From Brevibacterium marinum (lineage in GTDB: Bacteria; Actinomycetota; Actinomycetes; Actinomycetales; Brevibacteriaceae), in the NCBI RefSeq assembly GCF_011927955.1, contig NZ_JAATJN010000001.1, forward strand, positions 2,852,001-2,916,000: 64,000 bases of DNA, read 5' to 3'. The notes beneath the pieces are model-generated. The model saw only the letters and a list, made by a program, of their open reading frames with translations, was not told the origin of the DNA and searched no databases. Shown here in pieces: positions 8,148 through 17,138 of the stretch. Position 1 is the first letter of the stretch. Each line of letters starts with the position of its first letter. The position numbers and the translations under genes are program-made.

Positions 8148-11100
8148 TGGCGACCTCCAGAATAGTGTGCCAGGCCTCGTCGGAATCCGGCGGCTGACCG
8201 TCCGCGGCCAGTTCGTCCTGGATGCCTTTGACCGACGCATAGGCGACGGGAATGATCTTCGTGAAGCGGGAGAGGACGTCCTCTCCGCGGCGCAGCCCGT
8301 CCAGCAGCTGCGTCGCCAGAGGCGAACCGGTCCACTGAACGTGTTCATCCAGCAGACGTCGGAGGAGGTCCATATCGGTGCTTCCCACCCCGGTGAACCG
8401 GAACACTCCGGCGGCGCGTTCCTCGGGGTTGAGCTTGGCGGGGTTGAAGTCGAGGACATACCCTGTGCCGCCCGACATTCCGGCGGCGAAGTTGCGGCCG
8501 GTGGGTCCGAGGATCACGGCGATTCCTCCGGTCATGTATTCGAGACCGTGGTCGCCGATTCCTTCGACGACCGCCTCGGCGCCGGAGTTCCGCACCATGA
8601 ACCGCTCCCCCACCTGGCCGGACACGAACAGCTTGCCGGCCGTCGCACCGTAGCCCAGAACGTTGCCGGCGATGACGTCGTGTTCGGGTCGGGTCGGGCT
8701 CTCAGGGTGCGGGTGCACGCTGATCGTCCCTCCGGACAGGCCCTTGCCGACGTAGTCGTTGGCGTCACCGTGCAGGTCGATGCTGACTCCGCGGGGCAGG
8801 AAGGCACCCAGCGACTGTCCGGCGGTGCCGTACAGCTCGAGTCTGATCGTGTGTTCGGGCAGGCCCGCCTCCGCGTGGTGGAGGGTCACGTGGTGGCCGA
8901 GCAGGGTGCCGACGCTGCGGTCCGTGTTCTCGATCGCCGAGGTGATCGTGACCTCGGTCCCGTGCCCGATCGATTCTCCGGCCTCGTCCAGCAGCCGCAG
9001 GTCGAGTTCGCCCGCGAAGTCTCGGTGGACCTCGGTGGTGCGTCTGCGGGCCGCCTCGGCGTTCCCATGGATGTCCTCGGGCACGGTGAGGATCGAGGCC
9101 AGGTCGAGGTCGAGGCCCGAGGCCTGGACCCGCGTCTCATCGATGCGCAGTCGCTCGACCGCACCGATGGCTTCGTCGAGCGTACGCAGGCCCAGCTGTG
9201 CGAGGTAGCCGCGGACCTCCTCGGCGATGAAGGTGAAGAAGTTCACGACGTGATCGGCCTGTCCGTGGAACCGTTCGCGCAGCTTCGGGTTCTGGGTGGC
9301 CACTCCCACAGGGCACGTGTCTTTGTGGCACACGCGCATCATGATGCAGCCCGAGACGACGAGGGCCGTGGTCGCGAACCCGAACTCCTCGCCGCCGAGC
9401 AGGGCGGCGACGATGACGTCGCGACCGGTCTTGAGCTGGCCGTCGACCTGGACGCTGACCTTGTCCCGCAGCCCATTGAGCACCAGCGTCTGCTGAGCCT
9501 CGGCCAGGCCGAGCTCCCAGGGTGTGCCGGCATGTTTGAGGGAGTTGAGGGGGCTGGCGCCCGTGCCTCCGTCGTGTCCGGAGATGAGGACGACGTCGGC
9601 TCCGGCCTTGGCCACGCCCGCGGCCACCGTGCCGACGCCGATCCCGGACACGAGTTTGACGTGCACGCGAGCGGAGGCGTTGGCCCGGCCGAGGTCGTGG
9701 ATGAGCTGAGCGAGATCCTCGATCGAATAGATGTCGTGATGCGGCGGCGGGGAGATGAGCCCGACGCCGGGAGTGGCGTGGCGGGTCTTCGCGATCCACG
9801 GGTAGACCTTGGCTCCGGGAAGCTGCCCGCCCTCCCCCGGCTTCGCTCCTTGTGCCATCTTGATCTGGAGGTCATCGGCCTCGGTGAGGTAGTGGCTGGT
9901 GACCCCGAAGCGTCCGCTGGCGATCTGCTTGATCGCCGACCGGCGTTCGGGATCGACGAGGCGTTCGGTGTCTTCTCCGCCCTCACCGGTGTTGGACTTG
10001 CCGCCGATGCGGTTCATGGCGATGGCCAGAGTCTCGTGGGCCTCCTGCGACAGTGAACCGTAGCTCATGGCTCCCGTCGAGAAGCGCTTCATGATCTCAC
10101 TCGCCGGCTCCACCTGGTCGATGTCGATCGGTCCCGACTCCGTCGGCACGAGGTCGAACAGGCCGCGCAGGGTCATGAGTTCACGCGACTGCTCGTCGAC
10201 GGCCTGCGTGTACTCGCCGAAGATGTCGAAGCGTCCGGTGGCTGTGGAGTGCTGGAGCTTGAAGATCGTCTCCGGATTGAATAGGTGGCCCGGTCCTTCC
10301 CGCCGCCATTGGTACTCGCCGCCGACCGGCAGGTTCCGGTGCGAGGGCCTCGGATGGTCGTCGCGGTAGGCATCGGCGTGCCGAGCACTCGATTCCGCGG
10401 TGATCTCGATGATCCCCTTGCCTCCGAGCTGGTGCGGGGTGGAAGTGAAATGGTCGTCGATGAACTCGTTCGACAGTCCGAGGGCTTCGAAGGTCTGCGC
10501 ACCGTGGTAGGACTGAACGGTCGAGATCCCCATCTTCGACATGATCTTGAGCAGACCCTTGTTCAGCGCCGTGAGCACGTTCCCCACCGCAGCTGATTCG
10601 CTGACGCCGCGGATCCGTTCCGAACGCACGAGTGCCTCGGCCGATTCCATGACCAGATAGGGGTTGACCGCGGAGGCGCCGAAGGCCACCAGTGCGGCCA
10701 CGTGGTGGACTTCCCGGACGTCACCGGCCTCGACGATGATGGACACTCGGGTGCGCGACCGCTGCCTCACCAGATGGTGGTGAAGTGCCGAGGTCAGCAG
10801 CAAGGACGGGATCGGCGCGAGATCCGCCGTCGAGTCCCGATCGCTGAGGATGATGAACACGGCTCCGGCGTCGACGGCCGCGCCGGCCTCCCGGCACAGT
10901 TCCTCGAGACGCTTCGCCATGGCCTCGGGTCCCGCATTCACCGAGTACAGGCCCATCAGGGTCACGCTCGGTCGACCATCATCGACGCCGAGGTGGTGGC
11001 CCTGGACGTGTGAGATCGTCGTCAGCTCGTCGTTGTCGATGACGGGCCGGTCGAGCAGGATGTGCGCGGAGTCCGGGTGCTCCGACTGCAGAAGGTTGCC

Positions 11101-12828
11101 CTCACGCCCGATTCCCGAGGACATGCTGGTGACGATGTCTTCGCGGATGGAGTCCAGGGGCGGATTCGTCACCTGCGCGAAGTTCTGGTGGAAGTAGTCG
11201 AAGAGCAGTCTGGGTCGTTGGCTCAGGGCCGCGATCGCGGTGTCGGTGCCCATGGCGCCCAGGGGCTCTGCCCCGGTCTCGGCCATGGGCGCGATGAGGA
11301 CCCGCAGCTCCTCCTCGGTGTAGCCGAAGGTGCGCTGGCGTCGTCGCACGGACGACTGCGGGTGGGTGACGTGGACCCGGGTGGGCAGATCTGCGAGTCG
11401 GCGCGAACAGCTCTTGACCCATTCCGCATAGGGGCGCTCGGTGGCGAGCTGGTTTTTGATCTCCGTGTCGGAGATGATGCGTTCGGCGTCGGTGTCGACG
11501 AGGAACATGCGCCCCGGGGTCAGTCGACCCCGGCCCACGATGTCGGCCTCGGGCAGGTCGACGACACCGACCTCACTGGCGAGGACCACCGTGTCGGAGG
11601 TCATGACGTAGCGAGCGGGCCTGAGACCATTGCGGTCGAGGACCGCTCCGGCGAGCTTCCCGTCGGTGAATGCCACGCACGCGGGTCCGTCCCACGGCTC
11701 CATCAGCAGAGAGTGGTATTCGTAGAACGCCTTGCGGGATTCGCCCATGCCGGGGTTGTTCTCCCAGGCCTCCGGGATCATCATGAGCATCGCCTGCGGC
11801 AGCGATCTGCCAGAGGCGACCATGAGTTCGAGCACCGAGTTGAAGGAGGCCGAGTCGGAGGCCCCGGGCGGCACGATCGGGCACAGCCGCTCCAGGCTCG
11901 TCGAGGTGCCGGGCACCGGGGACTTGAGCAGCTCAGAGTCCAATGCGGATTCCCTGGCCTGCATCCAGTTGCGATTGCCGCGCACCGTGTTGATCTCACC
12001 GTTGTGCGCGATCGTGCCGAAGGGCTGGGCCAGCTGCCAGGACGGGAACGTGTTCGTCGAGAACCGTGAGTGCACGAGCGCGATCCGTGAGGTCATCCGT
12101 TCGTCGAGCAGCTCGGTGTAGAAGGCGGAGAGCTGGCCGGTCGAGAGCATGCCCTTGTAGGTGATGGTGCCCGGGTTCAGCGAGGGGAAGTAGATCCCCG
12201 CATGGTCCAGGCGCTTCCTCACGATGTAGGACCGGCAGCTGAGATCCTGTGCGTCCAGGGAGGGGAACCGCTCGTCGATGGTGAGGAAGAGCTGGCGCAT
12301 CCGCGGCATCGTACCCCGCGCCGTCTCACCGAGCACGCTCGCGTCGTGGTCAACGTCGCGGAAAGCCAGCACCTGCAGTCCCTCCTCGGCGGCGATGCGT
12401 TCGACGAGGTGTTCCTGATCCGCGGGCGAGTCGATCCTCGCGTCGGCATCCGGGTCATCCCCGGTGTCCGTGGGGAAAGCCACGTCGGGGATGAGATCTT
12501 GTCGGTAGTCCTGGGCGAAGAAGCCGATCCCCGCAGTGTAGGCGCCCGCTTCCGGGAGGTCGACGCCCTCGGCTCGCAGCACCTCGGCGAAGTAGTCGTG
12601 GGGCATCTGCAAGGTGATTCCCGCGCCGTCTCCGGTGCCTTCGTCGGAGCCGATGCCGCCTCGGTGCTCGAGCTTGCGCAGGGCGCTCAGGGCCTGTTCG
12701 ACGACTTCGTGGTCGGCCGGGCCCCGGTAGCGGACGATGAGCGCCAGTCCACATGCGTCGTGCTCGAGTGCGGGATCGTAGAGTCCGGGACGAACTGGTC
12801 GACGCGGGGCTGACTGTTCACTGTGCAT
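8140..12828 (-). CDS. gltB: glutamate synthase large subunit
   Basis: The alpha subunit of glutamate synthase makes two glutamates from glutamine and 2-oxoglutarate. About 1562 residues. The class II glutaminase nucleophile is Cys26 in HDACGLALIV, normally exposed by propeptide cleavage. The FMN/2-oxoglutarate domain includes KPGEGGQLPGAKV and SGHDGGTGASPL. The 3Fe-4S motif is CIMMRVCHKDTCPVG. The C-terminal beta-helix domain has glycine repeats (GGTISVHPH, GGIAVILG). The start at 12828 (MHSEQSAPRRP) gives a propeptide of normal length and has GAAGG 6 nt upstream. The 187-bp gap upstream holds its promoter region and a small palindrome (gaccaaaaggtc, 13004-13015). Confidence 0.96.
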   Translation of the reverse strand: MHSEQSAPRRPVRPGLYDPALEHDACGLALIVRYRGPADHEVVEQALSALRKLEHRGGIGSDEGTGDGAGITLQMPHDYFAEVLRAEGVDLPEAGAYTAGIGFFAQDYRQDLIPDVAFPTDTGDDPDADARIDSPADQEHLVERIAAEEGLQVLAFRDVDHDASVLGETARGTMPRMRQLFLTIDERFPSLDAQDLSCRSYIVRKRLDHAGIYFPSLNPGTITYKGMLSTGQLSAFYTELLDERMTSRIALVHSRFSTNTFPSWQLAQPFGTIAHNGEINTVRGNRNWMQARESALDSELLKSPVPGTSTSLERLCPIVPPGASDSASFNSVLELMVASGRSLPQAMLMMIPEAWENNPGMGESRKAFYEYHSLLMEPWDGPACVAFTDGKLAGAVLDRNGLRPARYVMTSDTVVLASEVGVVDLPEADIVGRGRLTPGRMFLVDTDAERIISDTEIKNQLATERPYAEWVKSCSRRLADLPTRVHVTHPQSSVRRRQRTFGYTEEELRVLIAPMAETGAEPLGAMGTDTAIAALSQRPRLLFDYFHQNFAQVTNPPLDSIREDIVTSMSSGIGREGNLLQSEHPDSAHILLDRPVIDNDELTTISHVQGHHLGVDDGRPSVTLMGLYSVNAGPEAMAKRLEELCREAGAAVDAGAVFIILSDRDSTADLAPIPSLLLTSALHHHLVRQRSRTRVSIIVEAGDVREVHHVAALVAFGASAVNPYLVMESAEALVRSERIRGVSESAAVGNVLTALNKGLLKIMSKMGISTVQSYHGAQTFEALGLSNEFIDDHFTSTPHQLGGKGIIEITAESSARHADAYRDDHPRPSHRNLPVGGEYQWRREGPGHLFNPETIFKLQHSTATGRFDIFGEYTQAVDEQSRELMTLRGLFDLVPTESGPIDIDQVEPASEIMKRFSTGAMSYGSLSQEAHETLAIAMNRIGGKSNTGEGGEDTERLVDPERRSAIKQIASGRFGVTSHYLTEADDLQIKMAQGAKPGEGGQLPGAKVYPWIAKTRHATPGVGLISPPPHHDIYSIEDLAQLIHDLGRANASARVHVKLVSGIGVGTVAAGVAKAGADVVLISGHDGGTGASPLNSLKHAGTPWELGLAEAQQTLVLNGLRDKVSVQVDGQLKTGRDVIVAALLGGEEFGFATTALVVSGCIMMRVCHKDTCPVGVATQNPKLRERFHGQADHVVNFFTFIAEEVRGYLAQLGLRTLDEAIGAVERLRIDETRVQASGLDLDLASILTVPEDIHGNAEAARRRTTEVHRDFAGELDLRLLDEAGESIGHGTEVTITSAIENTDRSVGTLLGHHVTLHHAEAGLPEHTIRLELYGTAGQSLGAFLPRGVSIDLHGDANDYVGKGLSGGTISVHPHPESPTRPEHDVIAGNVLGYGATAGKLFVSGQVGERFMVRNSGAEAVVEGIGDHGLEYMTGGIAVILGPTGRNFAAGMSGGTGYVLDFNPAKLNPEERAAGVFRFTGVGSTDMDLLRRLLDEHVQWTGSPLATQLLDGLRRGEDVLSRFTKIIPVAYASVKGIQDELAADGQPPDSDEAWHTILEVANG

Positions 12829-13015
12829 CGCTGCCTTCACGGGGTGTAGGAGTTCACGTTGAAGACGGCGCTGTCTCTCGTCGGTGTCGCGGTGCCGTTC
12901 GGAGGTCGTCCTCGGACACGAATGTGACGTGGTTCTCACGGTCGGATACCCAACCTACACCCATCCGTGGTTCAGGCGGTCACTGAGAAAGGACCGTAAA
13001 TCGGACCAAAAGGTC

Positions 13016-13315
13016 TCAGTCGTCGGACTTCGAACCGTCGTTTCTCCGAGATCTCGGCTTCACATCGGGAGTGATCGAGATCGCCGAGGTGACCGCTCCG
13101 TAGAATCCGAAGCCGTGTGATCGGCCGTCCTCTCCCGAGTCCGAGGCGTCGGCGGAGGCTCGCGCGATCTTCCGGGCGCGGCGAGCCAGCCCGACGACGA
13201 TGACACCCACGATGATGAGGACCACGACCAGCGCGAGCACCCAGAGGACCCAGACCGGGATCGTGACCGACCCGACCTCAAGCCCTTGGGCGGCCAGCTG
13301 CTGAATCCGGCTCAT
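13016..13315 (-). CDS. small single-pass membrane protein of unknown function
   Basis: A 99-residue protein with one strong transmembrane segment (VWVLWVLALVVVLIIVGVIV, about residues 21-40). A basic stretch follows (RRARKIARA) and then a polar serine/aspartate-rich tail, so the topology is likely N-out. The start ATG overlaps the trpA stop in an ATGA junction, so it is translated with the trp operon as its last gene. No known motif is visible. In many Actinobacteria the prolipoprotein transferase gene lgt occupies this place, but this protein is far too short to be Lgt. Confidence 0.75.
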   Translation of the reverse strand: MSRIQQLAAQGLEVGSVTIPVWVLWVLALVVVLIIVGVIVVGLARRARKIARASADASDSGEDGRSHGFGFYGAVTSAISITPDVKPRSRRNDGSKSDD

Positions 13316-14103
13316 GCACAGCCCTCGGCGAGCTCTGCGGCCAGGTTCGCGATTGCGCTCACCCCACCGCTGTCGAGGGCACGGACGAGGGCGGAGCCGA
13401 CGATGACGCCGTCGGCGTATTCGGCGACCTCCGCCGCCTGCTCACGTGTCGAGACTCCGAGGCCGACGCAGGCATGGGCCGCTCCTCCTTCTTTGAGCCG
13501 GGAGACGAGGTCACGGGCGTGGTCGTCGACTTCGGAGCGGACTCCGGTCACGCCCATGGTCGAGGCGGCGTAGACGAATCCGCGGCTGGCATCGACGATC
13601 GTAGCGATGCGTTCGGGCGTGGACGAGGGAGCTGCGAGGAAGATGCGATCGAGATCGTACTCGTCCGAGGCGCTCATCCAGTCCGCCGCCTCATCGGGGA
13701 TGAGGTCCGGGGTGATGATCCCTCCCCCGCCGGCGGAGTCGAGGTCGCGGGCGAAGGCGGAGACGCCGTACTGCAGCACGAGGTTCCAGTAGCTCATCAC
13801 GACGGCGGTGCCGCCGGCCTCGGCGACGGCCGAGACCGCGGTGAGGACGTCTTTGGTCCGGACTCCTGCGTCCAGGCCGGCCTCGGCGGCGCGCTGAATG
13901 ACAGGCCCGTCCATTCCAGGATCGGAGTAGGGCATACCGACCTCGACGATGTCGACTCCGGACTTCACGAGTTCGACCATCGCTTCGATGGAGCCTTCGA
14001 CGGTGGGGAATCCGACCGGAAGGTAGCCGATGAGGGCGGACTTGCGCCCGTCCTGGGCGAGGGCGTCGAGGGTGGTGCCGGCTCGGGATCCTGATCTCGT
14101 CAT
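13312..14103 (-). CDS. trpA: tryptophan synthase alpha chain
   Basis: Cleaves indole-3-glycerol phosphate to indole and glyceraldehyde 3-phosphate, passing indole to TrpB. About 263 residues of TIM-barrel sequence. The family stretch [20 protein letters not shown] carries the first catalytic acid, and the second lies in [15 protein letters not shown]. The phosphate-binding loop [10 protein letters not shown] is present. The ATG at 14103 overlaps the trpB stop (ATGA), which decides this start over upstream alternatives. The 3' end overlaps the next gene in another ATGA. Confidence 0.96.
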   Translation of the reverse strand: MTRSGSRAGTTLDALAQDGRKSALIGYLPVGFPTVEGSIEAMVELVKSGVDIVEVGMPYSDPGMDGPVIQRAAEAGLDAGVRTKDVLTAVSAVAEAGGTAVVMSYWNLVLQYGVSAFARDLDSAGGGGIITPDLIPDEAADWMSASDEYDLDRIFLAAPSSTPERIATIVDASRGFVYAASTMGVTGVRSEVDDHARDLVSRLKEGGAAHACVGLGVSTREQAAEVAEYADGVIVGSALVRALDSGGVSAIANLAAELAEGCA

Positions 14104-15314
14104 TCCTGCACAGCTCCTTCGTCGATGTAGTCGAACCATTTGGCGGCGGTCGTCATGTCCTTGTCGCCGCGGCCGGAGAGGTTGACGAGCAGAACCGCAT
14201 CGCTGCCGAGTTCGCGTCCCACGCGCATCGCACCGGCGAGGGCGTGCGCGGATTCGATCGCGGGAATGATGCCCTCGGTCCGCGACAGCAGCCGCATCGC
14301 CTCCATCGCCTCCGCGTCTCCGACCGGCTCGTAGGTCACGCGCCCGGTGTCGTGGAGGTGGGAGTGCTCGGGGCCGACAGAGGGGTAGTCGAGTCCGGCC
14401 GAGATCGAGTGGGAGCCGCGGGTCTGTCCGTCCTCGTCCTGGAGGATGTAGGTTGCGGAGCCGTGGAGGACCCCGGGTCGTCCGCCCGAGAACCGCGCGG
14501 CGTGGTGCCCGCTGTCGATGCCTTCTCCTCCGGCTTCGAAGCCGAAGACCTTCACCTTCGCATCCTCGAGGAAGGCAGCGAAGAGGCCCATGGCGTTGGA
14601 CCCGCCGCCGACGCAGGCGCAGACGGCGTCGGGCAGTCGACCGGTGGCTGCCAGGATCTGCTCGCGGGCTTCGTGGCCGATGACGTCCTGGAAGGAGCGG
14701 ACCATGGCCGGGAAGGGGTGCGGACCGGCGACGGTGCCGATGACGTAGTGGGTGCGCTCCACATTGGCGACCCAGTCGCGCATCGCTTCGTTCATCGCAT
14801 CCTTGAGCGTGCGGGTGCCGTTGGTCACGGAGCTGACCTTCGCCCCGAGCAGGCGCATCCGAGCGACGTTGAGTGCCTGTCGCTGGGTGTCCTCTTCACC
14901 CATGTAGACCTCGCACTCCATGTCGAGGAGAGCGGCGGCTGTGGCGGTGGCGACGCCGTGCTGTCCGGCTCCGGTCTCAGCGATGATGCGGGTCTTGCCC
15001 ATGCGTTTGGCCAGCAGCGCCTGGCCCAGAGCGTTGTTGATCTTGTGACTGCCGGTGTGGTTGAGGTCCTCGCGTTTGAGGAAGACCCTCGCGCCGCCGC
15101 ATTCAGCGGCGAACCGAGTCGCCTCGGTGAGCAGGCTGGGCCGGCCGATGTAATTCTTCTGCAGATCGACGAGCTGTTCGGTGAATTCCGGATCGACCTC
15201 TGATTTGCGCCAGGTCTCCTCGATCTCATCGAGAGCGGGGATCAGCGCTTCCGGGAAAAACCTGCCTCCGAACGAACCGAAGTAGGGTCCGTTCTCCTGG
15301 CTCAGATCGGTCAT
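14100..15314 (-). CDS. trpB: tryptophan synthase beta chain
   Basis: PLP-dependent subunit that condenses indole with serine to give tryptophan. About 404 residues. The Schiff-base lysine lies in [16 protein letters not shown]. The phosphate-binding glycine loop is [15 protein letters not shown]. The N-terminus [20 protein letters not shown] is typical. The start at 15314 ([11 protein letters not shown]) matches family length; the longer open frame upstream is overlap with trpC. It is followed by trpA with translational coupling. Confidence 0.97.
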   Translation of the reverse strand: MTDLSQENGPYFGSFGGRFFPEALIPALDEIEETWRKSEVDPEFTEQLVDLQKNYIGRPSLLTEATRFAAECGGARVFLKREDLNHTGSHKINNALGQALLAKRMGKTRIIAETGAGQHGVATATAAALLDMECEVYMGEEDTQRQALNVARMRLLGAKVSSVTNGTRTLKDAMNEAMRDWVANVERTHYVIGTVAGPHPFPAMVRSFQDVIGHEAREQILAATGRLPDAVCACVGGGSNAMGLFAAFLEDAKVKVFGFEAGGEGIDSGHHAARFSGGRPGVLHGSATYILQDEDGQTRGSHSISAGLDYPSVGPEHSHLHDTGRVTYEPVGDAEAMEAMRLLSRTEGIIPAIESAHALAGAMRVGRELGSDAVLLVNLSGRGDKDMTTAAKWFDYIDEGAVQE

Positions 15315-15351
15315 TGCAGTCCTTCGTGGTTCGGGTTGGAGTTCGGCTGGA

Positions 15352-16149
15352 TCAGGACGCCTTCGGCGCCCGGCGCTCCCGCCCCGCCGAGGTGAAGGTG
15401 GCCACAGCGGACCGGGCATCACCGCCGGTGACGAGCGCCTCGCCGACGAGCGCGAGATCGGCACCGGCCGCGGCGTAGATGCCCACGTCCTCCGGGCCGG
15501 TGACGCCGGATTCCGCGACGAGTGTGCAGTTCGCAGGTGCGAGATCGGCCAGGGGCGCGAAGCGGGCCGTATCGACGCTGAGGTCCTTGAGGTTGCGGGT
15601 GTTGATTCCGATCAGAGGGGCCTCGAGTTCGGCCGCGGTCGCAAGTTCGTCCGCACTGTGGGTCTCAACGAGCGCGGTCATGCCCAGTTCGCGGGCGAGA
15701 TTGTGGAATTCGTGCAGCTGCCCGACGTCGAGGGCTGCGACGATGAGGAGAACGATGTCTGCACCATGGGCGCGTGCCTCGTGGAACTGATATTCGTCGA
15801 CCATGAAGTCCTTGCGCAGCACAGGGATGTCGACCGCGGCACGCACGGTGTCGAGATCCTCGAGGCTGCCGGAGAACCGACGTCCTTCGGTGAGGACGCT
15901 GATCGCCCGGGCTCCCCCGGCGGCATAGAGACCGGCCAGGGTTCCGGGATCGGGGATGTGGGCGAGGTCGCCACGGGAGGGTGAACGTCGCTTCACCTCG
16001 GCGATGACGCCGAATTCGGGGTCGAGGTCGAACGCGCGCGCAGGCGCAGCGGCGTGCGCGCGTTCGATGACGTCTGTCAGCGGTGTCCGTCGCCGGCGTT
16101 CGGCGAGGTCCTCGCGCACACCGGCGACGATGTCGTCGAGAACCGTCAT
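15352..16149 (-). CDS. trpC: indole-3-glycerol phosphate synthase
   Basis: Converts CdRP to indole-3-glycerol phosphate in tryptophan synthesis. 265 residues, TIM barrel. Family motifs are visible: [13 protein letters not shown] (catalytic Lys), [37 protein letters not shown] and VAESGV. The start ATG at 16149 overlaps the stop of the upstream small membrane-protein gene in an ATGA. It is a stand-alone enzyme, not fused to TrpF; no trpF is in the window. Confidence 0.96.
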   Translation of the reverse strand: MTVLDDIVAGVREDLAERRRRTPLTDVIERAHAAAPARAFDLDPEFGVIAEVKRRSPSRGDLAHIPDPGTLAGLYAAGGARAISVLTEGRRFSGSLEDLDTVRAAVDIPVLRKDFMVDEYQFHEARAHGADIVLLIVAALDVGQLHEFHNLARELGMTALVETHSADELATAAELEAPLIGINTRNLKDLSVDTARFAPLADLAPANCTLVAESGVTGPEDVGIYAAAGADLALVGEALVTGGDARSAVATFTSAGRERRAPKAS

Positions 16150-16412
16150 TTCTTCGGCTTGTTGCCCAGTCCGACGGCGCGCAGGACCATGCCGACGATG
16201 AGACCGAGCACGACGATTCCGACACCGATGTAGGTGATGGTCGCGATGTGGATGGTGAAGCCGACGCAGCCGACGGTGACGCCGAGGAGAATGATGATGA
16301 CGCCGGTCCAGCCGGCCACGGAGTTTCCGTGCCCGGGATCGGCGATGGCTGCATAGTCGATCGTCGACTTGTCGAGATCGGTTGCGCCATTACGAGCGAC
16401 GGATTGCGACAT
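16146..16412 (-). CDS. HGxxPAAW-type small membrane protein
   Basis: An 87-residue protein with the segment DPGHGNSVAGWTGV, a variant of the HGxxPAAW motif that names an actinobacterial family found in trp operons. Two hydrophobic helices follow (GVIIILLGVTVGCVGFTI and YIGVGIVVLGLIVGMVL), then a short basic tail. The function is unknown; the tight coupling to trpC suggests co-regulation with tryptophan synthesis. The start at 16412 has a strong AAGGAG site and is preferred over the longer open frame. Confidence 0.85.
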   Translation of the reverse strand: MSQSVARNGATDLDKSTIDYAAIADPGHGNSVAGWTGVIIILLGVTVGCVGFTIHIATITYIGVGIVVLGLIVGMVLRAVGLGNKPKK

Positions 16413-16510
16413 TGTGCTCCTTAGAGGTGCGGGCGTGGCACGCGTGATGATTTGGTGCCTCCATTGTGTCACGCTTCGACTCGGGGCGCGGCACCGGCCC
16501 GGTGTCCAGG

Positions 16511-17137
16511 TCATTTCGATTCGTCATCGGTCCCACCAGCCTTGGGATCGGTGCCGCCGTCGGCGGAGGGGTCATCGGCACCGGGCTCGGCTGAGTCGGG
16601 TTCACCGTCACCTGGCTCGACTGAGTCGGAATCACCGTCACCGGGCTCGGGATCGTCACCGCGTGAGAGCGCGTCCCAGGTCGCCGCCGAATCGAATTCC
16701 TCGCCTCCGGGCTCGGCAGTCCTCGCGTAGCGGTTGGAGTTCGCCCATCCCGCCGAGGCGAATGCCACCCAGACGATGAGGACGAGTGCGATGGCAGCGG
16801 CGCACAGACCCACGATCGGCCAACTCGTGGCGCCCGGAGACGCGACCGACTGCAGGGCGGTGATGCCGTACCCGGCTGCGGCCAGGCCGGCGAAGCCGAG
16901 GACGACGAATCGTCCGATCCGACCGAGCATGGCCGAGAGGAGCCCCGTGACGGCGATGATCGCGACGCAGGCGGTCGCGACCGGCGAGGCCTGAGTGCTC
17001 GATTCGTCTGTGACATCGGCGACCCCGGTGGGGCCGAGGGTGTCTCCGGCCGCACCCGCCTGCCATGTGGCGAGGCTGATCGCCCACAGAGCGCCGGCGA
17101 GGATGAGGACCAGGAGGACTCCGCGTGATTTGCTCAT
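16511..17137 (-). CDS. Trp biosynthesis-associated membrane protein
   Basis: A 208-residue protein with about four transmembrane helices (GVLLVLILAGALWAISLATW, VATACVAIIAVTGLLSAML, FVVLGFAGLAAAGYGI, IVGLCAAAIALVLIVWVAF). This matches the actinobacterial TIGR02234/Trp_oprn_chp family found beside trpE. It starts 1 bp after the trpE stop. Its role is unproven; linkage suggests tryptophan-related transport or regulation. The cytosolic tail is highly acidic and contains tandem 10-residue repeats of the form EPGDGxxDSx. A 98-bp gap separates it from the next gene. Confidence 0.85.
   Translation of the reverse strand: MSKSRGVLLVLILAGALWAISLATWQAGAAGDTLGPTGVADVTDESSTQASPVATACVAIIAVTGLLSAMLGRIGRFVVLGFAGLAAAGYGITALQSVASPGATSWPIVGLCAAAIALVLIVWVAFASAGWANSNRYARTAEPGGEEFDSAATWDALSRGDDPEPGDGDSDSVEPGDGEPDSAEPGADDPSADGGTDPKAGGTDDESK
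16571..16650 (-). repeat. 30-bp tandem repeats in the membrane-protein tail
   Basis: Two near-identical 30-bp units (16591-16620 and 16621-16650) and a partial third (16571-16590) encode the decapeptide repeat EPGDGxxDSx. In-frame repeats of this sort expand and contract by slippage. Confidence 0.8.
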
Positions 17138-17138
17138 C

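Noticed and set aside
8140-8459. A longer gltD product starting inside gltB
   Set aside because: The extra ~100 residues are arginine/serine-rich, overlap gltB and precede a proper ribosome site and start at 8147.
12829-13015. Possible GlnR or AmtR nitrogen-control site upstream of gltB
   Set aside because: Neither consensus could be matched; only short GGTCC direct repeats and a small palindrome are visible.
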